From: an uncultured Succinatimonas sp.
GTDB lineage: Bacteria > Pseudomonadota > Gammaproteobacteria > Enterobacterales > Succinivibrionaceae
Direction of reading: 5' to 3'
Assembly (NCBI GenBank): GCA_937880335.1
Contig: CALFLJ010000210.1
Location: 1-9,544 of the forward strand
Length of the DNA: 9,544 nt
Shown here: positions 1-7,061 of the stretch, piece after piece
Layout: every line of letters starts with the position of its first letter
How positions within the stretch are numbered: position 1 is the first letter of the stretch
Notes under the pieces: model-generated
What the model saw: only the letters and a program-made list of their open reading frames with translations
Databases searched by the model: none
Told to the model about the DNA's origin: nothing
Translations under genes and position numbers: made by a program

Positions 1-1
1 C

Positions 2-55
2 TTTTCCATAAAAGCTCCATTATAGATCAGTAAAATGGAGCACTTTATGGGAAAA
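2..55. repeat. Long imperfect hairpin at left edge
   Basis: An inner 8-bp stem (14-21 GCTCCATT with 34-41 AATGGAGC, 12-base loop) continues outward into CCATAAA (6-12) pairing with TTTATGG (44-50) and TTTT (2-5) with AAAA (52-55), with a small internal loop and one bulged G. Read on the minus strand, the inner stem is followed by TTTT, so it could be a second terminator behind the transporter gene or the terminator of a gene outside the window. The U-tract is short, so the role is uncertain. Confidence 0.45.
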
Positions 56-73
56 ATTTAATTTATTTATACA

Positions 74-101
74 AAAAGCTGTGTCTTAAAACACAGCTTT
101 T
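74..101 (-). terminator. Rho-independent terminator of the NSS transporter gene
   Basis: There is a perfect 11-bp inverted repeat, AAAAGCTGTGT (74-84) and ACACAGCTTTT (91-101), with a 6-base loop. On the minus strand the 3' arm ends in a run of five T. It starts 6 bases after the transporter stop codon. The arms also give T residues on the plus strand, so it could act in both directions. Confidence 0.82.
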
Positions 102-107
102 GCAAAA

Positions 108-1463
108 TTAAATTATTCCATAGATAAAAATCGCAAAAATTACAATTGGCGCAATATATCTTACGTAGGTATACCAAATTTTAACCAATTTAATATTCTT
201 ACGTTTTTCATCACCATTAGCTAGCTCTAAACATGCTTTATCTTTTAAAACATAACCTGCATACAAACAGCATCCTAATGCAGTTAATACAAAACAAATA
301 TTGCCAGAGAAAAAGTCAAAAGCGTCAAATATACTCTTGCCCATAACAGTTACGTTAGATAAAAGCCCAGAACTCAAAATACACGGAATATTACCTAAGA
401 TAAAAACTATAGACAAAGTAATAAATATTGAAGCCTTGAGCTTTAAATGGAACTTCTCATAAAGAACAGAAATTATAACTTGATAAATTGTTAACGAAGT
501 TGTTAAGGCAGCAATAACCAAAAGGCTAAAGAAAACAATAGCAAAGAAATTACCAAATCCCATTTCTGAGAAAGCAATAGGCAATGTCTTAAACACTAAA
601 GATGGACCTGAATCGGGAGATAATCCTGCACTAAATAAAGAAGGGAAAATCATAAAACCGGCTAAAACGGCAATTAGAGTGTTAATGATACCTGTTATAG
701 TTGCTGTCTTAAAAAGATTCTCTTCCTTGCTTAGATGAGATGATAATGTAATCATAACTCCAAATCCTAATGACAAAGCAAAGAAAACCTGACCTAAAAC
801 ATCTAAGAGAAGTTTTGCTGTAATCTTGCTAAAGTCGGGCATAAGGTAAAACTTTACTCCCTCAGACGCCCCATCTAAAGTTAGGTTTTTTACAACCATT
901 ACACATAAACAAATAAATAATAAAGGCATCAAATATTTTACTGCGCGCTCAATACCAGCAATAATTCCTTTTCGCAAAATAATATAATTAACTAAAACAA
1001 ACAAAAGGGTGTAGATAGCTATACTGATATCACCTTGCTCTATTTCCTTGTGATAAAACTCCTCAGTAACAGATTTGGTAATAGGCTCACTGAGATCGAA
1101 ATTACCTAATAATATATTGGCTACATATGAAATTACCCAACCACCAATTACCATATAGTAAGCAAGAATTCCAAACGAACCTAGAAGCCCCATGTATCCA
1201 ACAAGCTTCCATAACCTACCACCATCAGCCTTATTGCCAAAGGCGTCAACGCTATTACTCATTGCACGTCTGCCAATTACATTCTCAACTAAAATAATCG
1301 GAATTCCAACAGCAAACATAACCAGAATAAAGACTAAAACGTAGGCTCCACCACCGTTTTGACCTACTAAATAAGGAAAGCGCCAAGTAGCACCAAAGCC
1401 AATGGTAGCACCAGCTACAGTTAGGATATAGGTAAGTCTACTAGTCCAAGTTTGTCTTTGCAT
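108..1463 (-). CDS. Sodium-dependent transporter of the neurotransmitter:sodium symporter (NSS/SNF) family
   Basis: This is a 451-residue inner-membrane protein, the usual size for bacterial 11-helix NSS members. Family marks are the unwound TM1 motif GFGATWRFPY (residues 22-31) followed by GQNGGGAY, the TM2 glutamate (E60, in ILVENVIGRR), the TM6 segment GQVFFALSLGFGVM (224-237) and the TM8 segment AALTTSLTIYQV (318-329), which carries the Na2-site Thr/Ser positions. Such proteins import amino acids or related amines with Na+; the substrate cannot be read from sequence. Aligned by eye with LeuT, the Na1-site asparagine (LeuT N27) is replaced by Ala25. The start at 1463 has only a weak Shine-Dalgarno (ATGAG, about 9 bases upstream), but the N-terminus fits the family. 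The gene is monocistronic, with its own -10 box and a terminator directly after the stop. Family assignment is firm. Confidence 0.93.
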   Translation of the reverse strand: MQRQTWTSRLTYILTVAGATIGFGATWRFPYLVGQNGGGAYVLVFILVMFAVGIPIILVENVIGRRAMSNSVDAFGNKADGGRLWKLVGYMGLLGSFGILAYYMVIGGWVISYVANILLGNFDLSEPITKSVTEEFYHKEIEQGDISIAIYTLLFVLVNYIILRKGIIAGIERAVKYLMPLLFICLCVMVVKNLTLDGASEGVKFYLMPDFSKITAKLLLDVLGQVFFALSLGFGVMITLSSHLSKEENLFKTATITGIINTLIAVLAGFMIFPSLFSAGLSPDSGPSLVFKTLPIAFSEMGFGNFFAIVFFSLLVIAALTTSLTIYQVIISVLYEKFHLKLKASIFITLSIVFILGNIPCILSSGLLSNVTVMGKSIFDAFDFFSGNICFVLTALGCCLYAGYVLKDKACLELANGDEKRKNIKLVKIWYTYVRYIAPIVIFAIFIYGII

Positions 1464-1508
1464 GATAAATTACTCATTAAATTTTTTACGCGTTAAAGCA
1501 AACTTGAT

Positions 1509-1537
1509 ATTATACGATTGAACCCTGTATTTTTCCA
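1509..1537 (-). promoter_or_regulatory. Probable sigma-70 promoter of the NSS transporter gene
   Basis: On the minus strand there is a perfect TATAAT (1509-1514), with a weak -35-like TGGAAA (1532-1537) 17 bases upstream. The -10 lies about 45 bases before the start codon at 1463. The poor -35 suggests activator dependence or modest strength. Confidence 0.5.
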
Positions 1538-1583
1538 TAAAGTAGCTGATTTTATCGGGCTTTTAAAGCTTAGAGGAAATTTT

Positions 1584-1664
1584 ATGAAGACTATAAGAGA
1601 AATGATAATAAATATTTATCTCTACATTTTTTTTACAAAATCAATATTTTTTATAATGACATAA
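1584..1664 (+). CDS. Possible small hydrophobic peptide ORF (26 aa), unproven
   Basis: An ATG at 1584 follows AGAGGA with a 6-base gap, a good ribosome-binding arrangement, and opens 26 codons ending at TAA (1662-1664). The product starts MKTIRE and is then rich in Ile, Phe and Tyr, consistent with a single membrane helix, as in small type I toxin peptides. No convincing plus-strand promoter or antisense partner is visible, and the DNA is so AT-rich that a chance ORF with an A/G-rich leader is likely. It lies between the transporter promoter and the transposase remnant. I do not recognise it. Confidence 0.2.
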   Translation: MKTIREMIINIYLYIFFTKSIFFIMT

Positions 1665-1707
1665 TGAAAATGCCGTAAAGTACGTGAGGATATAAAGCTG
1701 GATTTAT

Positions 1708-1904
1708 TTATAACGCTCCAATACTTTTTCTGTAATCAATTGGACTTAATCCACCAAGTGTAACTTTTATCTTTTTTTGCATACCAATGAATATATTTAT
1801 CTAGTGCATTTATAATACTCATTCATTATGACAACAATCCAGTATCTGCTGTAAAACATCTCATTCCTTAATCTTCAAAAACCCTAATAGGCTGAATTAT
1901 CAAG
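1708..1904 (-). pseudogene. Decayed C-terminal remnant of an IS3-family transposase (OrfB)
   Basis: Translating the minus strand in pieces gives the end of an IS3-type DDE integrase. Frame 1 (1904-1815) reads LDNSAY, a TAG stop, GF, a TGA stop, then RLRNEMFYSRYW. Frame 2 (to about 1775) reads INALDKYIHWYAKK. Frame 3 (to TAA 1708-1710) reads KIKVTLGGLSPIDYRKSIG followed by AL. These correspond to family strings of the type DNA..EGFFGRLKNEMFY...ALDEYIHWYN..RIK..LGGLSP.EYR. The joins need two single-base frameshifts: an extra T near 1814 and a change in the A-run near 1772-1778. The TAG at 1884-1886 sits where the catalytic Glu of the DDE triad is expected. No orfA, N-terminal domain or terminal inverted repeat could be found nearby, so this is an inactive fossil. 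Confidence 0.85.
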
Positions 1905-1958
1905 ACTGTATCATCAGCATTTTTTACATCTCATACTTAAAATCAAAAAGATAATATT

Positions 1959-2696
1959 TTAATCATCTAAATTTATTGTAAATCCCAAGTCTTGTAATTG
2001 AACTTTTTTATCCACACCGCTCGTATAACCATATTTAATAGCTAACTTGTAATTGGCAATAGCACTTTCCCTGCTTACTTTTACACCATAACCTAAAAGG
2101 TAAGATACAGCAAGATTTCGACAAGAATAAGCAGATTTTAGCTTACATCCTCGTCGATAAAATTTTGCCGCAAGCTTATGATTAGAAAACCCTTTTGGAA
2201 AATCCTTAAAACCTGTCAAAGTATTGTTATATATAGCGGCAATATTACAAGATTCTCCATGATTTAAATCACATGATTTTGTATAGTATTTATAAGCTTT
2301 AAGGTGATCTTTTTTTCGATTTATGCCCTTACTATATTCCTCTGCAATATTTACACAGCTTTGGGTATTGTTTAGCTTACATCCCAATTCCTCAGCTTCT
2401 AAAACTTTTTTCAAATCAATATTTACAAATTCACCAGAGTAATATAAATTAGCCACCCTTTCACAGCTACAGGCTTCCCCTAATTTACAACTTTTAAACA
2501 ATAAATTTAAAATTTGCTCTTCATTATTAGACACCTCCCCTATATTTATTTTATCTAAAAGGTAATCAGTGGCTAAAAGACATGATTTTGAATCCCCGTT
2601 CATACATAAATTCACATTGTCGTCAATTTCATTAGGAAATGCACTAGACACAAAAAAAGCTGAAAAAAAAGTAAAAAGAATTATAAATGCTCTCAT
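1959..2696 (-). CDS. Exported Cys-rich Sel1-repeat (Hcp-like) protein
   Basis: The protein has 245 residues. The N-terminus (MRAFIILFTFFSAFFVSSA) is a signal peptide with probable cleavage after about residue 19, so the product is periplasmic or secreted. The mature part is a row of Sel1/TPR-like helical hairpins with paired cysteines at 31/39, 70/78, 106/114, 142/150 and 184/192, each exactly C-x7-C, one pair per repeat unit of about 36-42 residues; C76 is unpaired. This is the pattern of the Helicobacter cysteine-rich proteins, where each repeat is closed by a disulfide. The last repeat (roughly 193-223, SYLLGYGV then AIANYKLAIKYG) is the clearest Sel1 unit. Such proteins act as binding or scaffold modules; no enzyme activity can be assigned. 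The gene stands alone, with a weak AGGG Shine-Dalgarno 9 bases before the start. The transposase fossil lies about 55 bases beyond its stop. Confidence 0.85.
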   Translation of the reverse strand: MRAFIILFTFFSAFFVSSAFPNEIDDNVNLCMNGDSKSCLLATDYLLDKINIGEVSNNEEQILNLLFKSCKLGEACSCERVANLYYSGEFVNIDLKKVLEAEELGCKLNNTQSCVNIAEEYSKGINRKKDHLKAYKYYTKSCDLNHGESCNIAAIYNNTLTGFKDFPKGFSNHKLAAKFYRRGCKLKSAYSCRNLAVSYLLGYGVKVSRESAIANYKLAIKYGYTSGVDKKVQLQDLGFTINLDD

Positions 2697-2709
2697 TTGA
2701 TATGACCCT

Positions 2710-2776
2710 AGAGTAAATGCAGATTACTCTTGTATATCTCAAATAAAAATTTTTTTGCCAACTGACTCTGCATTTA
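2710..2776. repeat. Overlapping inverted repeats upstream of the Sel1 gene
   Basis: Two perfect dyads share bases. AGAGTAA (2710-2716) and TTACTCT (2724-2730) are separated by 7 bases. TAAATGCAGA (2714-2723) and TCTGCATTTA (2767-2776) are 43 bases apart, with centres 53 bases apart, close to five helical turns. They lie just before the Sel1 start at 2696, flanking a possible weak promoter (TTGGCA near 2754-2759 on the minus strand). They could be operator half-sites or alternative leader-RNA pairings. Confidence 0.45.
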
Positions 2777-3107
2777 ACCTTAAATAATTAAATTATGATA
2801 TTTAGTTCAGAATCAATTTTAAGCCTGTATTTTAAGAAATAGAGCCTTCTTACATGATAAGCAAACTAGCTTGAAAACACTTCTTTAAGTTCTTACTTAA
2901 AACAAACTTGCTTTTTTAAGATAAAAAATTTAGTGCTATTTTTTTATCCATATGTAATGAATTTGCCTAATTAAAGAAAAAGACTATTTTATAGATACTC
3001 AAAGCAAATACATTCATATTTTTAATGCTAAAATTTTAACATAAAACTTAAAACTAAGTTTGAGCAAAATTACGACAAAATTATCAAACAAGATCTAACT
3101 ATATTTA
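2777..3107. other. Intergenic stretch between the Sel1 gene and the efflux operon
   Basis: I see no ORF with a ribosome site and no RNA gene in this AT-rich stretch. It contains several small dyads, including the one listed at 3044-3061. The string around 2890-2911 (CTTACTTAAAACAAACTTGC) resembles CTTACTTAAGCAAACTTTG at 9347-9365, possibly a dispersed short repeat, though in sequence this AT-rich the likeness may be chance. Confidence 0.4.
3044..3061 (-). terminator. Possible weak terminator of the efflux operon
   Basis: A perfect 7-bp stem (AAACTTA at 3044-3050, TAAGTTT at 3055-3061) has a 4-base loop. On the minus strand it is followed by TTTTATG and more AT-rich sequence. It lies about 47 bases after the stop codon of the last operon gene. 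The stem has only one G-C pair, so termination would be weak. Confidence 0.4.
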
Positions 3108-4205
3108 CTACTCTAACTTTCGTCTAAATAAATAGACACACAAGCTCATAGTAAAAAAGCCAGAAATAATAAGAGGAAGTATATAAACCCAGATCTCAGA
3201 TAAGGACATTCCTTCAAGATAAATTCGCCACAGTATAGTTAATCCATAATAAAGAGGATCTAAATAGACAACTAAGTGAAACCAATCAGGCATTGCATCT
3301 ACAGGTGTGATCATGCCTGAACACATAACCATTGGCATAATGAGAAGAAAACATATGATCATAGACTGCATGGGGTTTTTGGCAAAAACCGAAACCATCA
3401 TCCCCATACCGACAACAGAGAATGCAAAACATAGAATGCATAATATAAACTCAAACAGACTTCCCTGCATTGGTATATCAAAATAAAAAACACAAATAGC
3501 CAATGAAAGCATGGATTGTAAAAAGGCTATTATAATAGTTGGTAGGGCCTTGCCTAATAGGATTTCCAAAGGGGTAGTCGGTGTCATAAGCATCATGTCA
3601 TAAGAGCCCTCCTCACGTTCACGTGAAATAGAAAGTCCTGATAACATTAAAACTTGAATTACTGACAATGTTAAAACCATTGCAGTTAAAATAGAAAACC
3701 GTGTAATATTATTTGGATTAAACCTATAACGGTTTTCTATTTTTAAAAAACTGCCTAATTTATTCTTTTCACTATAGGTATTTACAATATTCTGTACATA
3801 AGATTGAGCGGTATTAGCTGAAGCTGTATTACGGGCATCTAGTATTAAATTTACACTTCTGTTTTCCATAAAATCATCTTCAAAAATAATACCTAGTAAA
3901 ACCTCCTGTTTATCTACAGAATCTTTAACACATTCTCTGGATGGACACTTTTTTAAAAGCTCAAAATGAGGAGTATTTTCAATTTCAAAAACTAAATCTG
4001 TACTTAATTTACTTTGACTATTATCAAAATAAACAAATGGAATATGCTTAAGTTCAAACGATGCCCCATAACCAAAAATTAAACATTGCATAATAATAGG
4101 AACAATTAAGACCTGTAGCGATCCTTTATCCATGACTATAGTCAAAAATTCCTTTTTGCATAATCCATAAATTCTCAGTAAAGATAAAAAGATCTGCCTT
4201 AGCAT
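3108..4205 (-). CDS. ybhR: ABC-2 type permease, YbhR-like, of the efflux system
   Basis: This 365-residue inner-membrane subunit has the ABC-2 layout: TM1 at about 31-48, a large periplasmic domain at about 50-170, then five helices from 171 to 360. The cytoplasmic coupling segment SREREEGSYDMMLMTP follows TM2 (about 194-209), and SGMITPVDAMPDW (296-308) is the conserved re-entrant region. Conservation with E. coli YbhR runs from the N-terminus to the closing FRRK motif, from memory. It should pair with the upstream permease to form the transmembrane path. The start at 4205 is fixed by TAGGAGGG seven bases upstream and by the matching N-terminus, although this makes an 80-base overlap with the preceding gene. 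C87 and C92 lie close together in the periplasmic domain. It is the last gene of the operon. Confidence 0.9.
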   Translation of the reverse strand: MLRQIFLSLLRIYGLCKKEFLTIVMDKGSLQVLIVPIIMQCLIFGYGASFELKHIPFVYFDNSQSKLSTDLVFEIENTPHFELLKKCPSRECVKDSVDKQEVLLGIIFEDDFMENRSVNLILDARNTASANTAQSYVQNIVNTYSEKNKLGSFLKIENRYRFNPNNITRFSILTAMVLTLSVIQVLMLSGLSISREREEGSYDMMLMTPTTPLEILLGKALPTIIIAFLQSMLSLAICVFYFDIPMQGSLFEFILCILCFAFSVVGMGMMVSVFAKNPMQSMIICFLLIMPMVMCSGMITPVDAMPDWFHLVVYLDPLYYGLTILWRIYLEGMSLSEIWVYILPLIISGFFTMSLCVYLFRRKLE

Positions 4206-5286
4206 TTAATATCCCTCCTACAAAAAGAAATACTATAAAAGCTAAATGAATTAGGTAATTTCTAAAAACAAGATCTGTAGAGCCCCCGGATAAAAATAAG
4301 ATACGATTGCTTTGAATTGCATAGGTTGGAGGTAAGAGATTTCCTAATATCATAATAAAATCACTTACGGCTCTAAGATCAAAGATTAATCCTGAAAGCA
4401 TTACAGCAGGAAGAAAGCCTGCGATGATGGCGTATTCAACAGACAAAAACTGGCTTTTACATAAGGCTGAGATTAAAACGCCTAATATAATCATTTCTGC
4501 TGTGTAAATAGCCATATTAAGGAACAGTAGAAAAATATTCCCCCTAATTGGGATTTGGAAAAACCATTGTCCTACAATAAATGTCACTAACATACCTATA
4601 AAACCTAAGGCAAAATATACTATAACCTTAGATAAAACAATATCAAAAGCCTGAGCATTGGATGCACTTAAGGTCTCAATGGTTCCCCTATCCCACTCTC
4701 TTGAGATTACAAAAGAACTTAAAAAAACACACATTACAGTAATAATGCCAATGTACTGACCTGAAAATAAAAACCAGGTTGAATCATTGGCCTCATTAAA
4801 CCAACTGCGAGAATTTATGGTAATAGAGTTTTTTAACAATTGAGGATATTTATTTTGTAAAGCAAGTAAGATTGTGCTTTGAATATAACCTGACGCTAAA
4901 GTTGCCGCCTGGGCCTCTGTACCATTAACGATTACTAATAAACTACCTCTCCCCCTACTAAATTCACTTGCAAAATTATTTTCTAAATATACATAAGCTC
5001 TTATCTTATGGTCTTCCATAAGCTTATTAGCACTCTTAAGAGTGGGAACCTTTATCGTTTTAAAATAGTTAGAACCAACAAAAGCATCTGTTATGGTTTG
5101 TGCAATTTCACTTTGCGAATTATTAACCACAGCTAAACTTACAGGTTTTATATCCATACGAAGGGTATTACCGTAGATAAAAACTAAAAGTAAAGGCAAT
5201 AAAAAAGTTATAGCTAGGATTGAAAGGTCGGATTTAATCTGTAGAATCTCTTTTTTTATAAGTATTATCAGATAGTTATAATTCAT
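4126..5286 (-). CDS. ybhS: ABC-2 type permease, YbhS-like, of the efflux system
   Basis: This 386-residue inner-membrane protein has TM1 at about 23-40 (ITFLLPLLLVFIYGN), a periplasmic domain to about 170, a second membrane block from about 172 to 360, the coupling motif SREWDRGTIETLSAS (195-209) and MLSGLIFDLRAVSD (296-309). Order and motifs fit E. coli YbhS, partner of YbhR. Its ATG overlaps the TGA of the ATPase gene (ATGA), and AAGGAGGAGG lies directly upstream, so translation is coupled and strong. The E. coli protein, as I recall it, ends in a short basic tail soon after the last helix; here about 26 residues (361-386, ending FDYSHG) follow, all encoded inside the downstream permease gene. 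The tail may be genuine or the product of stop-codon loss. Confidence 0.9.
   Translation of the reverse strand: MNYNYLIILIKKEILQIKSDLSILAITFLLPLLLVFIYGNTLRMDIKPVSLAVVNNSQSEIAQTITDAFVGSNYFKTIKVPTLKSANKLMEDHKIRAYVYLENNFASEFSRGRGSLLVIVNGTEAQAATLASGYIQSTILLALQNKYPQLLKNSITINSRSWFNEANDSTWFLFSGQYIGIITVMCVFLSSFVISREWDRGTIETLSASNAQAFDIVLSKVIVYFALGFIGMLVTFIVGQWFFQIPIRGNIFLLFLNMAIYTAEMIILGVLISALCKSQFLSVEYAIIAGFLPAVMLSGLIFDLRAVSDFIMILGNLLPPTYAIQSNRILFLSGGSTDLVFRNYLIHLAFIVFLFVGGILNAKADLFIFTENLWIMQKGIFDYSHG
4213..4218 (-). promoter_or_regulatory. Ribosome binding site fixing the ybhR-like start inside ybhS
   Basis: GGAGGG on the minus strand, within TAGGAGGG, sits 7 bases before the ATG at 4205. It lies inside the coding part of the upstream permease gene and supports the long gene overlap as real rather than a misplaced start. 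Confidence 0.8.
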
Positions 5287-7061
5287 ACCTCCTCCTTCAT
5301 ATGCTCTCGATATGAATTAACCTTACTTATAAACGCCTCTTTGACACTTACCCTCTGCCCGTTACACATACAGATCTCATCTGGGGATCCTAAAACTAAA
5401 ATTTTTCCCCGATCTTGAATTAAAAACCTATCACAGTACTCAGCCTCTTCCATAAAGTGAGTAGTTACAACAATACTTGTGCCAGTCACGCATAAGGCAT
5501 TTACTCTATTCCAGAAATTGCGACGGGCCATTGGATCTGCTCCTGAGGTAGCCTCATCTAAGAATAAAATTTTAGGTTTATGTATTAAGGCACAAGATAT
5601 TGACAGCTGACGCTGAATTCCAAAAGGCAAGCTCTCAGCTTTAGTTGAAGCAAATTTACGTAAAGAAAATTCGTCTAAAAGTTCTTCAATACGTTTTTTT
5701 AAATTTTCTCCATAAAGGCCATAGCTACGACCAAAATATTCCAGGTTTTGTCTGCAGCTTAACTTTCTATATAAGGAAAACTTCTGGGAAACATAGCCTA
5801 TAGTAGCCCTTGCCCCTGATTTTGCGTAACGCAAGTCATAGCCATTAACATAAACATGGCCTAAAGTAGGATTTAAAAGGGCACAAATCATTCTAAAAGT
5901 TGTGGTTTTTCCTGCTCCATTAGGACCTAACAGCCCAAAAATCTCTCCTTTTTTTACATAAAAATCAGATCGTTCTACCGCTGTAAAATTACCAAAAACC
6001 TTTTTTATTCCTACTACATCTATAACTTTATCTTTATACTGTGTATTCTTTTTTAGAAGATCAAAGCTAATTTTAGGCATGTTTAGATCTTGCCTAAAGC
6101 TTAAATCTATATAAATATCCTCAAGAATACTGTCCCTATCTTCAATAAAAATCTTATCTTTTACTTCAGAGAAAATTTTTTCTAGATATTGTCTTAAAAA
6201 TAATTTATCTTCGCCACTCTTAAGTAAAACCTCAATTCTCCCAGTTCTTGGGCATACGTCCATAATAGGAGAGTTTTTATCGTATAAAACTGTGGCAAAC
6301 ATCATAAGTCGCGCATAATGCTGCACATTAAGGCCTTTAAAAATCACGGCAAAGGTTCTATTTACACAACTTTTAACTAAATCTTGTGGCTTACCACTTT
6401 TTACAATACGACCGTTTTCTAAAATTAAAACAAAATCAGAAAGAGCTGCTTCCTCAAGATAGGCTGAGGAAAAAATACAATAAGAGTTTTTTTCCTTAAT
6501 ATATGCAAAAATTATGTCCCATAATTCTTTTCGTGAGACGGGATCTACCCCTACTGTAGGTTCATCTAAGATTAAAACTAGAGGTTCACAGGCTAAAGCA
6601 CAGGTTAAAGCAAGCTTTTGCTTCATACCTCCGGATAAGGCCCCAGCTTTATAGTCTTTGAAACGATATAAATCTACTTTTTTTAAAAGTGAAAAAAGTT
6701 TATCTTTTTCTTTTTTTAAATCGAAGTCTTTTAATCCTGAAATCAGGCAAAGATTCTCAAAGACTGTCAGCTCAAGATACAAACCCAGAGATTGCGACAT
6801 ATATCCTAGGTTTTTATTAAATTTAAGATCTAGGGTCGATGGTTTTTTAGCAAGTAAACTTACACTTCCTATATCTACTTTTGAAAGACCAGATAAAATT
6901 TTAAGTAAGGTTGATTTACCTGCACCATCTGCTCCTGTAATACAGACTAAATGATGATCACCTGATATGGTTAGAGAAAAATCAGAGAATACAGTATTAT
7001 CGCTACCGTCACTCTTTTTATAAGTCTTTGAGATCTTTTGAATTTCAATTAGATTCACCAT
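5283..7061 (-). CDS. ybhF: Two-domain ABC exporter ATPase, YbhF-like
   Basis: This 592-residue cytoplasmic protein fuses two nucleotide-binding domains that power the permease pair. NBD1 has Walker A GADGAGKS (43-50), Q-loop Q90, signature LSGGM (142-146) and Walker B VLILDE (162-167), but Ala200 stands at the switch-His position (FSSAYLEEA). NBD2 has Walker A GPNGAGKT (379-386), Q426, Walker B ILFLDE (498-503) and H535, with an altered signature LPFGIQ (478-483). A linker at about 235-345 joins them. Length and both atypical features fit YbhF. One composite ATP site therefore looks canonical (NBD2 Walker/His with NBD1 LSGGM) and the other degenerate. The start overlaps the adaptor gene by 17 bases and has only a weak Shine-Dalgarno, suggesting translational coupling; the stop overlaps the next gene by ATGA. 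E. coli YbhFSR has been linked to drug and Na+/H+ efflux; the substrate here is unknown. Confidence 0.93.
   Translation of the reverse strand: MVNLIEIQKISKTYKKSDGSDNTVFSDFSLTISGDHHLVCITGADGAGKSTLLKILSGLSKVDIGSVSLLAKKPSTLDLKFNKNLGYMSQSLGLYLELTVFENLCLISGLKDFDLKKEKDKLFSLLKKVDLYRFKDYKAGALSGGMKQKLALTCALACEPLVLILDEPTVGVDPVSRKELWDIIFAYIKEKNSYCIFSSAYLEEAALSDFVLILENGRIVKSGKPQDLVKSCVNRTFAVIFKGLNVQHYARLMMFATVLYDKNSPIMDVCPRTGRIEVLLKSGEDKLFLRQYLEKIFSEVKDKIFIEDRDSILEDIYIDLSFRQDLNMPKISFDLLKKNTQYKDKVIDVVGIKKVFGNFTAVERSDFYVKKGEIFGLLGPNGAGKTTTFRMICALLNPTLGHVYVNGYDLRYAKSGARATIGYVSQKFSLYRKLSCRQNLEYFGRSYGLYGENLKKRIEELLDEFSLRKFASTKAESLPFGIQRQLSISCALIHKPKILFLDEATSGADPMARRNFWNRVNALCVTGTSIVVTTHFMEEAEYCDRFLIQDRGKILVLGSPDEICMCNGQRVSVKEAFISKVNSYREHMKEEV
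5288..5297 (-). promoter_or_regulatory. Strong ribosome binding site of the ybhS-like gene
   Basis: AAGGAGGAGG on the minus strand, within the last codons of the ATPase gene, lies next to the ATGA stop/start overlap. It supports the start at 5286 and coupled translation. Confidence 0.75.

Noticed and set aside
6658..6954. 98-codon plus-strand ORF opposite the ATPase gene
   Set aside because: It lies wholly within the well-supported ATPase gene on the other strand, has no ribosome site, and gives a low-complexity Ser/Lys/Phe-rich product typical of an antisense shadow.
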